A DNA stretch of 64,000 nt from contig NZ_CAMHSK010000010.1 in the NCBI RefSeq assembly GCF_946187725.1, positions 1 to 64,000 on the forward strand, read 5' to 3'. Shown here piece after piece: positions 44,356 to 53,286 of the stretch (the stretch's first letter is position 1; the number at the start of each line of letters is the position of its first letter). The stretch comes from an uncultured Treponema sp. Its GTDB lineage: Bacteria > Spirochaetota > Spirochaetia > Treponematales > Treponemataceae. The position numbers were made by a program, and so were the translations under genes. The notes beneath the pieces were generated by a model. It worked only from the letters and a program-made list of their open reading frames with translations. It was not told where the DNA came from and ran no database searches.

Positions 44356-45039
44356 ATGAGTGAAGAAAACTTTGAATTCGCCATTGATCAGCGGGTTGTT
44401 TACCCAAGTCAGGGCGTCGGTCAGATTAAAGAAATTTTCGACAGGAAGGTTGGTGAAGAAACCGTCAAATATTACAAAATTTATCTTGAAGTTTCAGATA
44501 TGATTGTAATGATTCCAGTCGCAAACGCTGCAATGATTGGAATTCGTCCTATTGTAAGCGCAGAAGATGCTCAAAAAGCACTTGAACTTCTTGGTGAAGA
44601 AATCGAACCTGTCACATCAGACTGGAAGCTCCGCTATCAGATGAACCTTGATTTGCTCAAAAAAGGCAGCATTTTTGATATTGTCAGCATTGTCCGCTGC
44701 CTCTACCATCGCTCAAAGGTAAAGGAACTCCCAATTCTTGAGCGAAAACTTTACGACAATGCTAAAAAGCTTCTTGAAGATGAAATCGCGTTCGCACTCG
44801 ACAAGCCATCAAAAGAAGTTGAGTCTATGCTTCATGCAAAACTCGAACCACTTGGAGCACTGCTTCCTAAAAAATCAATCATTATCGATGATGACGAAGA
44901 TGATGATGATGAATTCTCTGACGAAATCAATGATAATGACTCAGATTCAGAAGATGATGATGATTCAGATGAGGCTGATTCAGCAGATGAAGCTGATGAA
45001 GGCGATGAGATGGATGACGATGGAGATGACGAGGAATAA
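44356..45039 (+). CDS. CarD/CdnL-like RNA polymerase-binding regulator with acidic tail
   Basis: CarD/CdnL proteins bind the RNA polymerase beta subunit and stabilise open promoter complexes. The 227-residue product has the CarD_CdnL_TRCF domain (about 8-65, VVYPSQGVGQIKEIFDRKVG), a helical C-terminal domain (about 75-165, WKLRYQMNLDLLKKGSIFDIV), then a tail of about 55 residues made almost only of Asp, Glu and Ser. The tail is not part of typical CarD proteins. The stop overlaps the ispD start (TAATG), so the three plus-strand genes form one operon. Confidence 0.9.
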   Translation: MSEENFEFAIDQRVVYPSQGVGQIKEIFDRKVGEETVKYYKIYLEVSDMIVMIPVANAAMIGIRPIVSAEDAQKALELLGEEIEPVTSDWKLRYQMNLDLLKKGSIFDIVSIVRCLYHRSKVKELPILERKLYDNAKKLLEDEIAFALDKPSKEVESMLHAKLEPLGALLPKKSIIIDDDEDDDDEFSDEINDNDSDSEDDDDSDEADSADEADEGDEMDDDGDDEE

Positions 45040-45818
45040 TGACAAATAATGATGAACTTGCATTAATTCTTGTTGCGGCTGGCTCTTCAGCAAGAATCGG
45101 TTTTGACAAAACAGGCACAAAAATCAAAAAAGAATATCTTCCCATGAATGGTGGCACAGTTCTTTCAAGTGCTGCAAAAGCGTTCCTTTCTACGCTCAAT
45201 TTCAGCACTGTTGTCGTCACTTTTCCATCAGCAGAAAATTCCGTTGATTTAAAAGAAAACGAGCAAAAGTGCCGGGAAGCAATTTTTGCCGATGATTTTG
45301 TCAAAAGTTTTTCTTCAAAAACCAAGTTCATTTTTATTCCAGGCGGCAAAACTCGCCGTGAATCAGTTCATGACGCCCTCGAAACAATCAGTGAAAATTC
45401 TCCGGAATGTTCACTAGTTTTCATCCACGATGGAGCAAGGCCTTTCTTAAAATCAGAAACGGTCGAACTCACTTACCGTGCTGCAAGTGAATTTGGAGCA
45501 GCAGTTCCAGGCTTGCAGCCAACTGAAACACAGAAAAAAATTGACGAAAACGGCTTTATCGTAAAGCATCTGCTTCGTTCAAGTCTCACGGCTGTGCAGA
45601 CACCTCAGGTTTTCAAATTCAAGCCAATTCTTGAAGCACATCGTTTTGCAGCCGAAAGCAACAAAACTTTCACAGACGATACAGAAATTTGGGATGAATT
45701 TGCCGCAAAACGCAAAGACGAAAATGGAGAATCTTATTCCCGCGTAAAAGTCGTTCTCGGCGACCCAGAAAACAAAAAAATCACTTATCCCGAAGACATC
45801 AAACTGCTCTCAGACTAA
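45039..45818 (+). CDS. ispD: 2-C-methyl-D-erythritol 4-phosphate cytidylyltransferase
   Basis: Third step of the non-mevalonate (MEP) isoprenoid pathway. The 259-residue product has the nucleotide-binding start ALILVAAGSSARIGFDK (the usual GxGxRMG is GSSARIG) with Lys in KIKKEYLP, then VFIHDGARPFL and the C-terminal TDDTEIWDE. It overlaps carD by one base and precedes ispF by 12 bases. Confidence 0.93.
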   Translation: MTNNDELALILVAAGSSARIGFDKTGTKIKKEYLPMNGGTVLSSAAKAFLSTLNFSTVVVTFPSAENSVDLKENEQKCREAIFADDFVKSFSSKTKFIFIPGGKTRRESVHDALETISENSPECSLVFIHDGARPFLKSETVELTYRAASEFGAAVPGLQPTETQKKIDENGFIVKHLLRSSLTAVQTPQVFKFKPILEAHRFAAESNKTFTDDTEIWDEFAAKRKDENGESYSRVKVVLGDPENKKITYPEDIKLLSD

Positions 45819-45830
45819 AGGATTTTCAAA

Positions 45831-46310
45831 ATGATTCGAATCGGCATGGGCTATGACAAACACATTCTCACAGAGGGGCGTAAGCTCATGCTGGGCGGTG
45901 TAGAAATTCCTTCAGAAAAGGGGGAGCTCGGCCATTCTGACGGTGATGTTCTTCTTCATGCCATTACAGATTCACTTCTTGGTGCGAGCGGACTGGGAGA
46001 TATTGGTTCATATTTTCCGCCGAACGAGCCAAAATGGAAGGATGCGGACTCAGCCATGCTGCTCAAAACTTGCTGGGAAGATGTTCTCAAAGCCGGTTGG
46101 CAACTCGGAAATCTTGACTGCGTAATCGCTCTCGAAAAGCCAAAATTTCTTCCTTTCCGCGAAAAAGTTCAAGAATCAATCGCAAACATTCTCGGTGTAA
46201 GCAAATCTCAAATCTTCGTAAAAGCCAAAACAGGTGAAAAGCTTGGTGACATTGGTGAAGGCCGCGCCGTAGAAGTCTGGGCAATCTGCCTGTTAGAAAA
46301 CAGCAATTAA
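45831..46310 (+). CDS. ispF: 2-C-methyl-D-erythritol 2,4-cyclodiphosphate synthase
   Basis: Fifth step of the MEP pathway. The 159-residue product has metal ligands D9, H11 (GMGYDKH) and H43 (GHSDGDVLLHA), GLGDIGSYFPP, and the closing motif KAKTGEKLGDIGEGRAVEVWA. The last residues NSN and the TAA stop are written by AGCAATTAA of the heptamer repeat, so the natural C-terminus may have been altered by one or two residues. Confidence 0.95.
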   Translation: MIRIGMGYDKHILTEGRKLMLGGVEIPSEKGELGHSDGDVLLHAITDSLLGASGLGDIGSYFPPNEPKWKDADSAMLLKTCWEDVLKAGWQLGNLDCVIALEKPKFLPFREKVQESIANILGVSKSQIFVKAKTGEKLGDIGEGRAVEVWAICLLENSN

Positions 46311-46368
46311 TAATTAGTAATTAGAAATTAGCAATTGCACCTTTCTAATTGCTAATTTCTAATTCTTA
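46301..46368. repeat. AATTAGCAATT inverted repeats at the ispF end
   Basis: Heptamer-type repeats (AATTAGTAATTAGAAATTAG, AGCAATTG) face their reverse complement (CTAATTGCTAATTTCTAATT) across GCACC. The whole can fold as one hairpin between two convergent genes and may also terminate both. It includes the ispF stop codon. Confidence 0.7.
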
Positions 46369-46371
46369 CAC

Positions 46372-49300
46372 TTACAATCCCATTTCAATTACCATTTCGA
46401 CTTCGCCAACCGTTCTCTTGTATCGGCGGGCAATTTCTTCTACGGTCCAGCCCATTCGTTTAAGCTGAATAATTGTTTCGCGGTCTTTTGGCGAAAGCCT
46501 TGAGCCTGCGCTGTATGAACCTGATTCAGCCGCACTTTCTTCAACTTCGGCACGAGTGATTTTCTCAAGCATGTCGAACTTATCGTTGATTTCCTGTGAC
46601 AATTTGTTGAGACGGATTTCCGTGTTCACGATGCCTTCTTTTGCCTTCTGAACCTGCTCAGTTCGCTTTTCGGTTTCTTCAAGCAAATTCTGCAAAGAAG
46701 TGATTTGCTCAACGGCATCATTGATTTTGCCCGAATTAGCAGTAATTTCTTCGATTCGAGCCTGAATTTTGGAAATTGTCTGCGGAAGAGTTTCTGCCTG
46801 ATTCTGAACAGTATCAAGACGACTCTCAACATTTTTGAGATTGTCAAAAGTTTTATCGACTTCGCCAGAAATTTGCTCCAGGACAGCCTGTTTCTTTTCG
46901 AGATTGTCATAACGGCCCGAAATTTTATCAAGGGATTCGTGGAAACTTCGCACAGTGAGCTGCAAAGACTGCAAATCAGAATTTGTTGTCTGCAATTCGC
47001 TGATTTTCTGATCCATTGTGTCACTCAAATTTACGAGGCGGTTGAAATCGCGTTCGATTGAATCAATCTGGCTCTTTTCAGCATTAAATTTAGCAAGTTT
47101 CTGGTCGATGTCACTGTTAATTCGCTGAATGTTCGTGAACTGACCTTCAAGCTCGTTGACAACAGACTGATATGTTCCGATTCGAGTAAGCTCTTTTTTG
47201 ATTCCTTCAATCTGCTTTTCGAGGCTTGCCTGAAGTTCATCTGCTTTCTGATAAATCTGCATTCTCGCTTCGAAATTCTTAACCTGACCATCAATTTCGC
47301 TGAAACGGCTCTGCAGGGCATCAACATTGTTGTTCATCTGCATGATTGTTTCGCCCTGTCGTTCTGCAAGCTGATTCTTCATATCCTCAATTTGTTTCTG
47401 GATTTCACGGACAGCTTTTTCTGAATCAGCATTCTGTGCCGAAATGCGCTCTTTTGTTTCGTTGAGAATCTTATTGTATGATTTTTCCTGCTCAGAAACA
47501 ATTTTTTCAGACTCGGTCCGGAAAGTTGAAACAGAAGCCTGAATCATGTCCTTTAATTCGCCAATGTTTGCAGAAATTTCTTCCTGGTCAGAATTTGCAG
47601 AACGCTTGAACTCTTCAAAATCAGCATTGAATTTATTTTTGATTTCTGTGAGGGCCTGTTCTGCCGCCTTATTAATATTCTCAAATTTTGAACTATAAAG
47701 CGATTTTGACTGCTCGAACTGATTGTTGAGCTGGGTACTCCATGCCCTGAAATCACCGACCATTGCATCGATATTCGCTTTGTTTGCCTCTGTTCGGTTG
47801 AGCAATTCAAGTTCCAAATCACTGATTTTTGTAGAACTTGAATCAATTGATTTGTTCAAAAGCTCGTTAAGGCGTTCACCGTAAGTTTTGAGCGTTCCCT
47901 TGATATAAGAATCAGAATTTGTGGTCGCAGCATCCAAGTCTGCACGGTTCTTTTCGCGGAAATCGTGCATTTTCTGCTCAACTTCGATAATCTGAGCCTG
48001 CAAATCTTCATTTGTCTTCTTTATAAGAGAATCATATCGTTCAAGAGTTTCGCGTGTCTTTTCTGTAAGTGAAGCAACATGATTTCTTAAATCTTCGGCG
48101 TACTTCACTTCAAGCTGACGGCGATTTTCTTCTTCATCAGACTGCAAAATCGACATCTTGGAATCAAAATTTTCACGCCAAGAATCGATGTTCGCGTCAA
48201 TTTCTTCGCTTCGGCGGCGCAAATCATCACCGTACTTCTTTTCAAAGGCATTAAGTGCTTCGGTGACATTCGTACTTGCAGATTCTTCGAGCACTTTGAG
48301 TGAACTTTCGAGTTCCGCAAGCCTTCCCTGTGTGACTTCTGAATCTTTTTGAATTGCGTCCTGGAACTGATTGTGCCGAATTGCCTGTTCTTCTGTAAAT
48401 TTGTTGAATTCTGCAAGAACGCGCTCCTGTGTTTTGGCAAGCGACTGTTTAAGTTCCTGCTCAAGAGCATCGACATCATTTCCGGTCTGTTCAAGTTTAT
48501 CGAAACGATACTGCATTTCTTTCTGATAAGCTTCAAGCTGACGGTCAACCGCAGAGAAAAGCTCAGATTTTTTGGTATCGTAAGTGCCGGCAATGTTCTC
48601 AAGCATGTCTTTAAGCATTTCATTGATTGACTTGATTTGCTGATCAGACTGAAGTTTAAATGTATTGAGTTGCTCAGTTGCCGCTGTGACAGTTTTTGTA
48701 ATCGTAGCCGCTGCTTCCGAAGCACCTTCAGTTGATGCTTCAAGATTCTGTTTGACTTCGCTGAGGGTTGCCTCAACCTTTTCATTTGTGCCGTTTACGC
48801 GATTGTCAACACTACTTTCGAGGCTTGAGATTCGGTTTTCGACTTCATTTTCAAGATTTTCGACCTTGTTAATTACATCGTTCTGCAAATTAGTTACTTT
48901 ATCAACAACACTCTCTTGCAATGAAACAATATTGCTCTGGAATGTCGTGACTTTCTCTGAGACATTTTCCTGCAAATCAGCGACTTTTGCATCGACCTGC
49001 TCTTCCAAATCAGAAACAATACGCTGAACACCTTCCTGCATTGAGCTGACTTTTGTATTTACTTCGCCCTGCAAATCAGTGACCTGCTCAACAACATTCT
49101 GCTGGATTTCAGAGACTTTTCCGTTTACAGCCTCAAGAAGCTGCTGCATCTTTTCGCTTACACCGATGTCAAGTTTTGAGACATTTGAATTGACCGCTTC
49201 GTCCAAATCAGCAACTTTTCGTGCAACACCATCAACAATTACAGTGACTTTTGATTCAACGATATTCTGCAAGCCACCGACTTTCTGCTCAACGATTCCC

Positions 49301-52300
49301 TGAAGTTCATCGACCTTGTTTTTTACATCACTTTCAAGGCCGCCAACTCTTCCTTCAACAAAATCCTGCAAAGTATGAACTCGACCGTTTACCTGGTCTT
49401 CAAGGCCTGTAACCCGCGATTCAACAAGATTCTGCAAATCAGTGATTTTTGCGACAACGCCGTCTTCAAGACCAGTTGCTTTTCCATTAACAAGATTCTG
49501 CAAAATTTCAAGTTTTTCTGCTACTGAACCATCAAGGCCTGTAACCTTTGTTTCGACCATGTTCTGCAAATCAGCAACTTTTTCTGTGACGCCGCTTTCA
49601 AGATTTTTGACTTTTGTATTGACCGCATTCTGCAAATCAGTGACTTTCTGAGTGACATCTGTTTCAAGACCGCCGACCGTTGAATCGACCATTCCCTGAA
49701 GATTGTTAACTTTCTGATTGACATCAACTTCAAGACCAGTAACCTTGCCTTCGACCATCTCCTGCATACCGTCAACCTTTTGATTGACTTCGCCTTCAAG
49801 CTCTGAGACTTTACCTTCAACCAGTTCCTGAAGTTCAGATACTTTCTGAGTTACGCCAGCTTCAAGACCGGTGACTTTTGTATCGACCATGCCCTGCAAT
49901 GTATCAACTTTCTGAGTAACCTCTGCTTCAAGGCCGGAAACCTTGCCTTCGACCATCTCCTGCAAGCCGTCAACCTTTTGATTGACTTCGCCTTCGAGTT
50001 CCGAAACCTTACCTTCAACCATTTCCTGAAGACCGGTGACTTTTTGAGTAACATCTGTTTCAAGACCGCCGACTGTTGAATCGACCATGCCCTGCAAAGT
50101 ATCAACTTTCTGAGTAACCTCAGTTTCAAGTCCTGAAACCTTGCCTTCAACCAGTTCCTGCAAATCAAGGACTTTTCTGGTTACGCCATCTTCAAGACCT
50201 GAAACCTTTGAATCTACCATTTCCTGAAGACCGCTGACCTTCTGCGATACACCGTCTTCGAGGCCCGCAACTCTGGAATCAACCATGCCCTGCAAGCCGT
50301 CAACTTTTTTGGAAACAGTTTCATCAATTCCGCTGACCTTATATTCAACAACATCATCCAAATCAGCGACCTTATCACTGACTTTCTGTTCCAAATCATT
50401 GATTTTTGTATCAACCGCACTTTCAAGCGTGTAGACCTTTTCATTGACGCGGTTTTCCATGCCGTCAACTTTTGAGTCAACAATAGCCTGAAGTGAATCA
50501 ACTTTATCATTGATGCCTTTAACGATTTCATCGACCTTGCCGTCTACATCGTAATCGAGGCCGTTAACTCGCTCTTCGACAGTCTGAACAAGGGAATTAA
50601 CCTTACCGTCAACTGTACCATTAAGCTCTTCGATTTTGCCCTGAACAGAATTTTCGATTGTATCAATCTTCTGATTTACATCGCCCTGCAAATCATTGAT
50701 TTTTGTGACAACATCCTGCTGCAAATCATTGACTTTTGATTCAACACCTTCTGTAAGCGTTGCAAATTTCGCAATGACTCCGGTCTGCAATTCATTGAAT
50801 TTATTTTCGATTCCGTCTGAAAGACTGGCAACACGACTTTCAACACTTTCTGCCATGCCCGAAACAGTATTTTCAACTTCCTGCTGGCGTGCAAAAATAT
50901 CATTCGTGAAATTCGTGACCTTAACATCAACATCACCCTGAAGGCTTGAAACCCTTCCATTTACTTCACGCTGAATTTCACTTACGCTCGCTTCAACAGA
51001 ATCATGCAGCTCGACGACTTTTGAATCAACTTCGTTCTGCAAATTGGTGATTTTTGTGAGCATGTCACGCTGCATGTCCGTGACTTTTTCGTCAACGCCC
51101 TGAGTGAGACCGGCAAATTTAGAGACAACGCTTGACTGCAACTCGTTGAATTTGCCTTCGATTCCACCTGAAAGATTTGCAAATCTGCCCTCAACATTTT
51201 CAACAAGACCAGAAACTTTTGCTTCGATTTCAGTCTGTTTTTCTGTGATGTCCGTCGTGAAATTCGTAACGCGTGAATTGACTTCACTCTGCATTCCATT
51301 GATTTTTTCTTCAACACGAGACTTGAACAAATCAAGATGCTCGTCTGAAATTTTCTGATATTTTTCGTAAGCGGCGGTTTCTTTTTCGTCCGCATTCTGA
51401 ATTGCTTTCTGGAACAGTTTTGCGTATCGTTCCTGCAAAGTCTGAATCTGCTTGCCCAAATTTTCGCGCAAAGTTTCGAGAGTTTTTCCGTTGCCGTTGT
51501 TTTCTGCCGCAAGTTCCTTTGAAGTAGCTTTTGCAGAAGAAAGTGCCTCTGTAAGAAGCTGGCGGATTTCTGCATTTCCGGCGTTAAACTGCTGATTGAG
51601 AGCCTTAGTCTTCTCTTTTATAGAAGAATCTATTTCAGCGATATCATTGTCTACATTTGTGGCAATAGCTCCGACTTTTTGATTAAGCGCAGTTTCAAGT
51701 TCAGTGATTTTTGCAATGCTTGCCTTTTGTGAAACAGCAATCTGATTATCAATCTGACCTGAAAGCTGGTTAGTCTGGCTTTCCATTGCCTTGAGGATAT
51801 TTTCTTTGCGACTTTCGGCTGCCTGAGTAAGCTGAGCAAATGCCTGTTCTTCAAGATTTTGTGCCTTGCTTGCAGCCTGTTCGTATGCTTCTTTTATGCC
51901 GTTCTGAAGATGTTTGAGAAGTTCTTCAACGCGTTCAACAGATGCCGTTGTAGAGCCGTCAATTTCCTGGGCGCGTTCTTTATATTGATTAAGAAGCTCG
52001 GTTCCAATGAGCTTGAGACTTTCGTTGTTTCGCTTTGAGAATTCGTTGCTGATTTCGGGGATTTTGCCTTCGATTCTGTTTACTGCCTTTTCCTGTTCGG
52101 CGATTTTGGAATTCAGTTTTTCGATTAATGCAGATTCTTTTTTGATTCGGAGCAGGTTTTCTTCGACATTTTCTGTCATTTCCATAAGTTCAGAAAGGAC
52201 TTTGCCGTACGCGTCGATTTTTTGGCCGATATTGTCAACAGCATCAAACTGCTTGTCAAAATCAGCACTTGCGGAGTCAAATTCAGAGATTTGTGATTCA

Positions 52301-52527
52301 AGTTTTTTTACAGCGGCGGCGGCCTGAGCCTGCTGAGTTTCAAGATCGGCGGAAATAGAATTTAAGCGCTGACCTCGTTCCTCGAACATCCGCTCTATTT
52401 CCTTTTTTTTATTTTCAATGAAAACCCTGAGATTATCGTTGGTCGGAGTTCCACCGCCCAATTTACGCATGACAAAAGAGACTGAAGCCGACGCAACAAT
52501 CGACAATAATACTGCTAGACCTATCAC
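46372..52527 (-). CDS. Giant membrane-anchored hendecad coiled-coil protein with C-terminal HTH
   Basis: The 2,051-residue product begins at GTG 52527 (GGGG site upstream). Residues 1-20 are one membrane segment (MIGLAVLLSIVASASVSFVM), followed by a cytoplasmic charged coil (about 25-400). A region of about 410-1245 is built of 11-residue units such as LQEMVEGKVSG and LEAEVTQKVDT, which alternate to give a 22-residue period; Pro, Cys and aromatics are almost absent. A further coiled coil runs to about 1990, and the last about 40 residues (SPKDRETIIQLKRMGWTVEEIARRYKRTVGEVE) look like a helix-turn-helix. It is probably a cytoskeletal or scaffold protein linking membrane to DNA or to itself. Large coiled-coil proteins are known in other spirochaetes; equivalence is not tested. 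Confidence 0.85.
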   Translation of the reverse strand: MIGLAVLLSIVASASVSFVMRKLGGGTPTNDNLRVFIENKKKEIERMFEERGQRLNSISADLETQQAQAAAAVKKLESQISEFDSASADFDKQFDAVDNIGQKIDAYGKVLSELMEMTENVEENLLRIKKESALIEKLNSKIAEQEKAVNRIEGKIPEISNEFSKRNNESLKLIGTELLNQYKERAQEIDGSTTASVERVEELLKHLQNGIKEAYEQAASKAQNLEEQAFAQLTQAAESRKENILKAMESQTNQLSGQIDNQIAVSQKASIAKITELETALNQKVGAIATNVDNDIAEIDSSIKEKTKALNQQFNAGNAEIRQLLTEALSSAKATSKELAAENNGNGKTLETLRENLGKQIQTLQERYAKLFQKAIQNADEKETAAYEKYQKISDEHLDLFKSRVEEKINGMQSEVNSRVTNFTTDITEKQTEIEAKVSGLVENVEGRFANLSGGIEGKFNELQSSVVSKFAGLTQGVDEKVTDMQRDMLTKITNLQNEVDSKVVELHDSVEASVSEIQREVNGRVSSLQGDVDVKVTNFTNDIFARQQEVENTVSGMAESVESRVASLSDGIENKFNELQTGVIAKFATLTEGVESKVNDLQQDVVTKINDLQGDVNQKIDTIENSVQGKIEELNGTVDGKVNSLVQTVEERVNGLDYDVDGKVDEIVKGINDKVDSLQAIVDSKVDGMENRVNEKVYTLESAVDTKINDLEQKVSDKVADLDDVVEYKVSGIDETVSKKVDGLQGMVDSRVAGLEDGVSQKVSGLQEMVDSKVSGLEDGVTRKVLDLQELVEGKVSGLETEVTQKVDTLQGMVDSTVGGLETDVTQKVTGLQEMVEGKVSELEGEVNQKVDGLQEMVEGKVSGLEAEVTQKVDTLQGMVDTKVTGLEAGVTQKVSELQELVEGKVSELEGEVNQKVDGMQEMVEGKVTGLEVDVNQKVNNLQGMVDSTVGGLETDVTQKVTDLQNAVNTKVKNLESGVTEKVADLQNMVETKVTGLDGSVAEKLEILQNLVNGKATGLEDGVVAKITDLQNLVESRVTGLEDQVNGRVHTLQDFVEGRVGGLESDVKNKVDELQGIVEQKVGGLQNIVESKVTVIVDGVARKVADLDEAVNSNVSKLDIGVSEKMQQLLEAVNGKVSEIQQNVVEQVTDLQGEVNTKVSSMQEGVQRIVSDLEEQVDAKVADLQENVSEKVTTFQSNIVSLQESVVDKVTNLQNDVINKVENLENEVENRISSLESSVDNRVNGTNEKVEATLSEVKQNLEASTEGASEAAATITKTVTAATEQLNTFKLQSDQQIKSINEMLKDMLENIAGTYDTKKSELFSAVDRQLEAYQKEMQYRFDKLEQTGNDVDALEQELKQSLAKTQERVLAEFNKFTEEQAIRHNQFQDAIQKDSEVTQGRLAELESSLKVLEESASTNVTEALNAFEKKYGDDLRRRSEEIDANIDSWRENFDSKMSILQSDEEENRRQLEVKYAEDLRNHVASLTEKTRETLERYDSLIKKTNEDLQAQIIEVEQKMHDFREKNRADLDAATTNSDSYIKGTLKTYGERLNELLNKSIDSSSTKISDLELELLNRTEANKANIDAMVGDFRAWSTQLNNQFEQSKSLYSSKFENINKAAEQALTEIKNKFNADFEEFKRSANSDQEEISANIGELKDMIQASVSTFRTESEKIVSEQEKSYNKILNETKERISAQNADSEKAVREIQKQIEDMKNQLAERQGETIMQMNNNVDALQSRFSEIDGQVKNFEARMQIYQKADELQASLEKQIEGIKKELTRIGTYQSVVNELEGQFTNIQRINSDIDQKLAKFNAEKSQIDSIERDFNRLVNLSDTMDQKISELQTTNSDLQSLQLTVRSFHESLDKISGRYDNLEKKQAVLEQISGEVDKTFDNLKNVESRLDTVQNQAETLPQTISKIQARIEEITANSGKINDAVEQITSLQNLLEETEKRTEQVQKAKEGIVNTEIRLNKLSQEINDKFDMLEKITRAEVEESAAESGSYSAGSRLSPKDRETIIQLKRMGWTVEEIARRYKRTVGEVEMVIEMGL
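49060..50300. repeat. 66-bp coding repeats within the coiled-coil gene
   Basis: The 22-residue unit is visible at the DNA level. For example GTCAACCTTTTGATTGACTT recurs near 49770 and 49970, with the flanking CTTCGACCATCTCCTGCA also conserved. High identity between distant units points to recent unequal crossing-over, so copy number may differ between strains. Confidence 0.8.
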
Positions 52528-52567
52528 TTTTTTATCCCCACCCTAACTTTAAAAGTTAAGCCACTTA

Positions 52568-53236
52568 TTATAACACAATATTGAGAAATTGACGATAGTT
52601 TGAGAATGAAATATCAGCTTCTTTGATTTTTTTGCTGAAAAATTTTTTAAGCGGAGAAGCGATTACTGCACTTTTCATGCCGGCATTATTTGCCCCACGG
52701 ACATCAAATTTGAAACTATTGCCGACATAAAGGATTTGATTTGGTTCAAGCGCAAGAGCCTTTGCCATAACACCAAACGGATATTTTGAAGGTTTGAGTG
52801 CTCCAAGTTCTTCTGAACCGAGAACAAAATCGCAGTAAGGAATTAAGCCCCAGATTTCACCTTTTTGACTTGGAGGAAAATCGGAAAGGAGAGCGATTTT
52901 GTAGCCCTTTTCGCGGAGAGCTTTGAAGGTTTCGTGTACTGCCGTGAATGGCTTGATTCGTTCAAAGTACGGCCTGAGACCGTCATAAGCAATTCTTTTG
53001 ATTTGGGCTTTTGCTTCGGCGACTGTACAACCGTAATGCTCGGCAAAAACCCGCCCCTGATACTCGTAAAAATCCGGCAGGGGAGCCGTTCTGTGCATGA
53101 TTTTTCGGACTTTATTGTAGTGCAGATAGAATCGAAAATGCCTGATGATATATGGAATAATCCTCCAGTATAGAGAGAAAGAAGGGTAAAGAGTGCCGTC
53201 AATGTCAAACGCAACAGCCTTTATATCATCGAGCAT
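52568..53236 (-). CDS. HAD-superfamily hydrolase
   Basis: A cytosolic phosphatase of the haloacid dehalogenase superfamily. The 222-residue product has motif I DIDGTLYPS (about 11-19), motif II LLSDFPP, motif III Lys in ALKPSKYPFG and motif IV YVGNSFKFD. The cap is a small helical insert. The substrate cannot be told from sequence. TATAAT lies eight bases before the ATG (53245-53250), suggesting its own short-leader transcript between the TonB-like gene and the coiled-coil gene. Confidence 0.88.
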   Translation of the reverse strand: MLDDIKAVAFDIDGTLYPSFSLYWRIIPYIIRHFRFYLHYNKVRKIMHRTAPLPDFYEYQGRVFAEHYGCTVAEAKAQIKRIAYDGLRPYFERIKPFTAVHETFKALREKGYKIALLSDFPPSQKGEIWGLIPYCDFVLGSEELGALKPSKYPFGVMAKALALEPNQILYVGNSFKFDVRGANNAGMKSAVIASPLKKFFSKKIKEADISFSNYRQFLNIVL

Positions 53237-53244
53237 AACGACTA

Positions 53245-53250
53245 ATTATA
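53245..53250 (-). promoter_or_regulatory. TATAAT eight bases before the HAD gene
   Basis: A consensus -10 hexamer on the minus strand lies eight bases from ATG 53236, the same spacing as for carD and the TPR gene. Confidence 0.4.
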
Positions 53251-53286
53251 GATTAAAAACAGGAAATTTTCAATAAAATTGCCAGT

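Noticed and set aside
48105-48785. 226-codon minus-strand frame inside the coiled-coil gene
   Set aside because: It is an alternative frame of repeat-rich coding DNA, Lys/Arg/Ser-rich, with no start signal.
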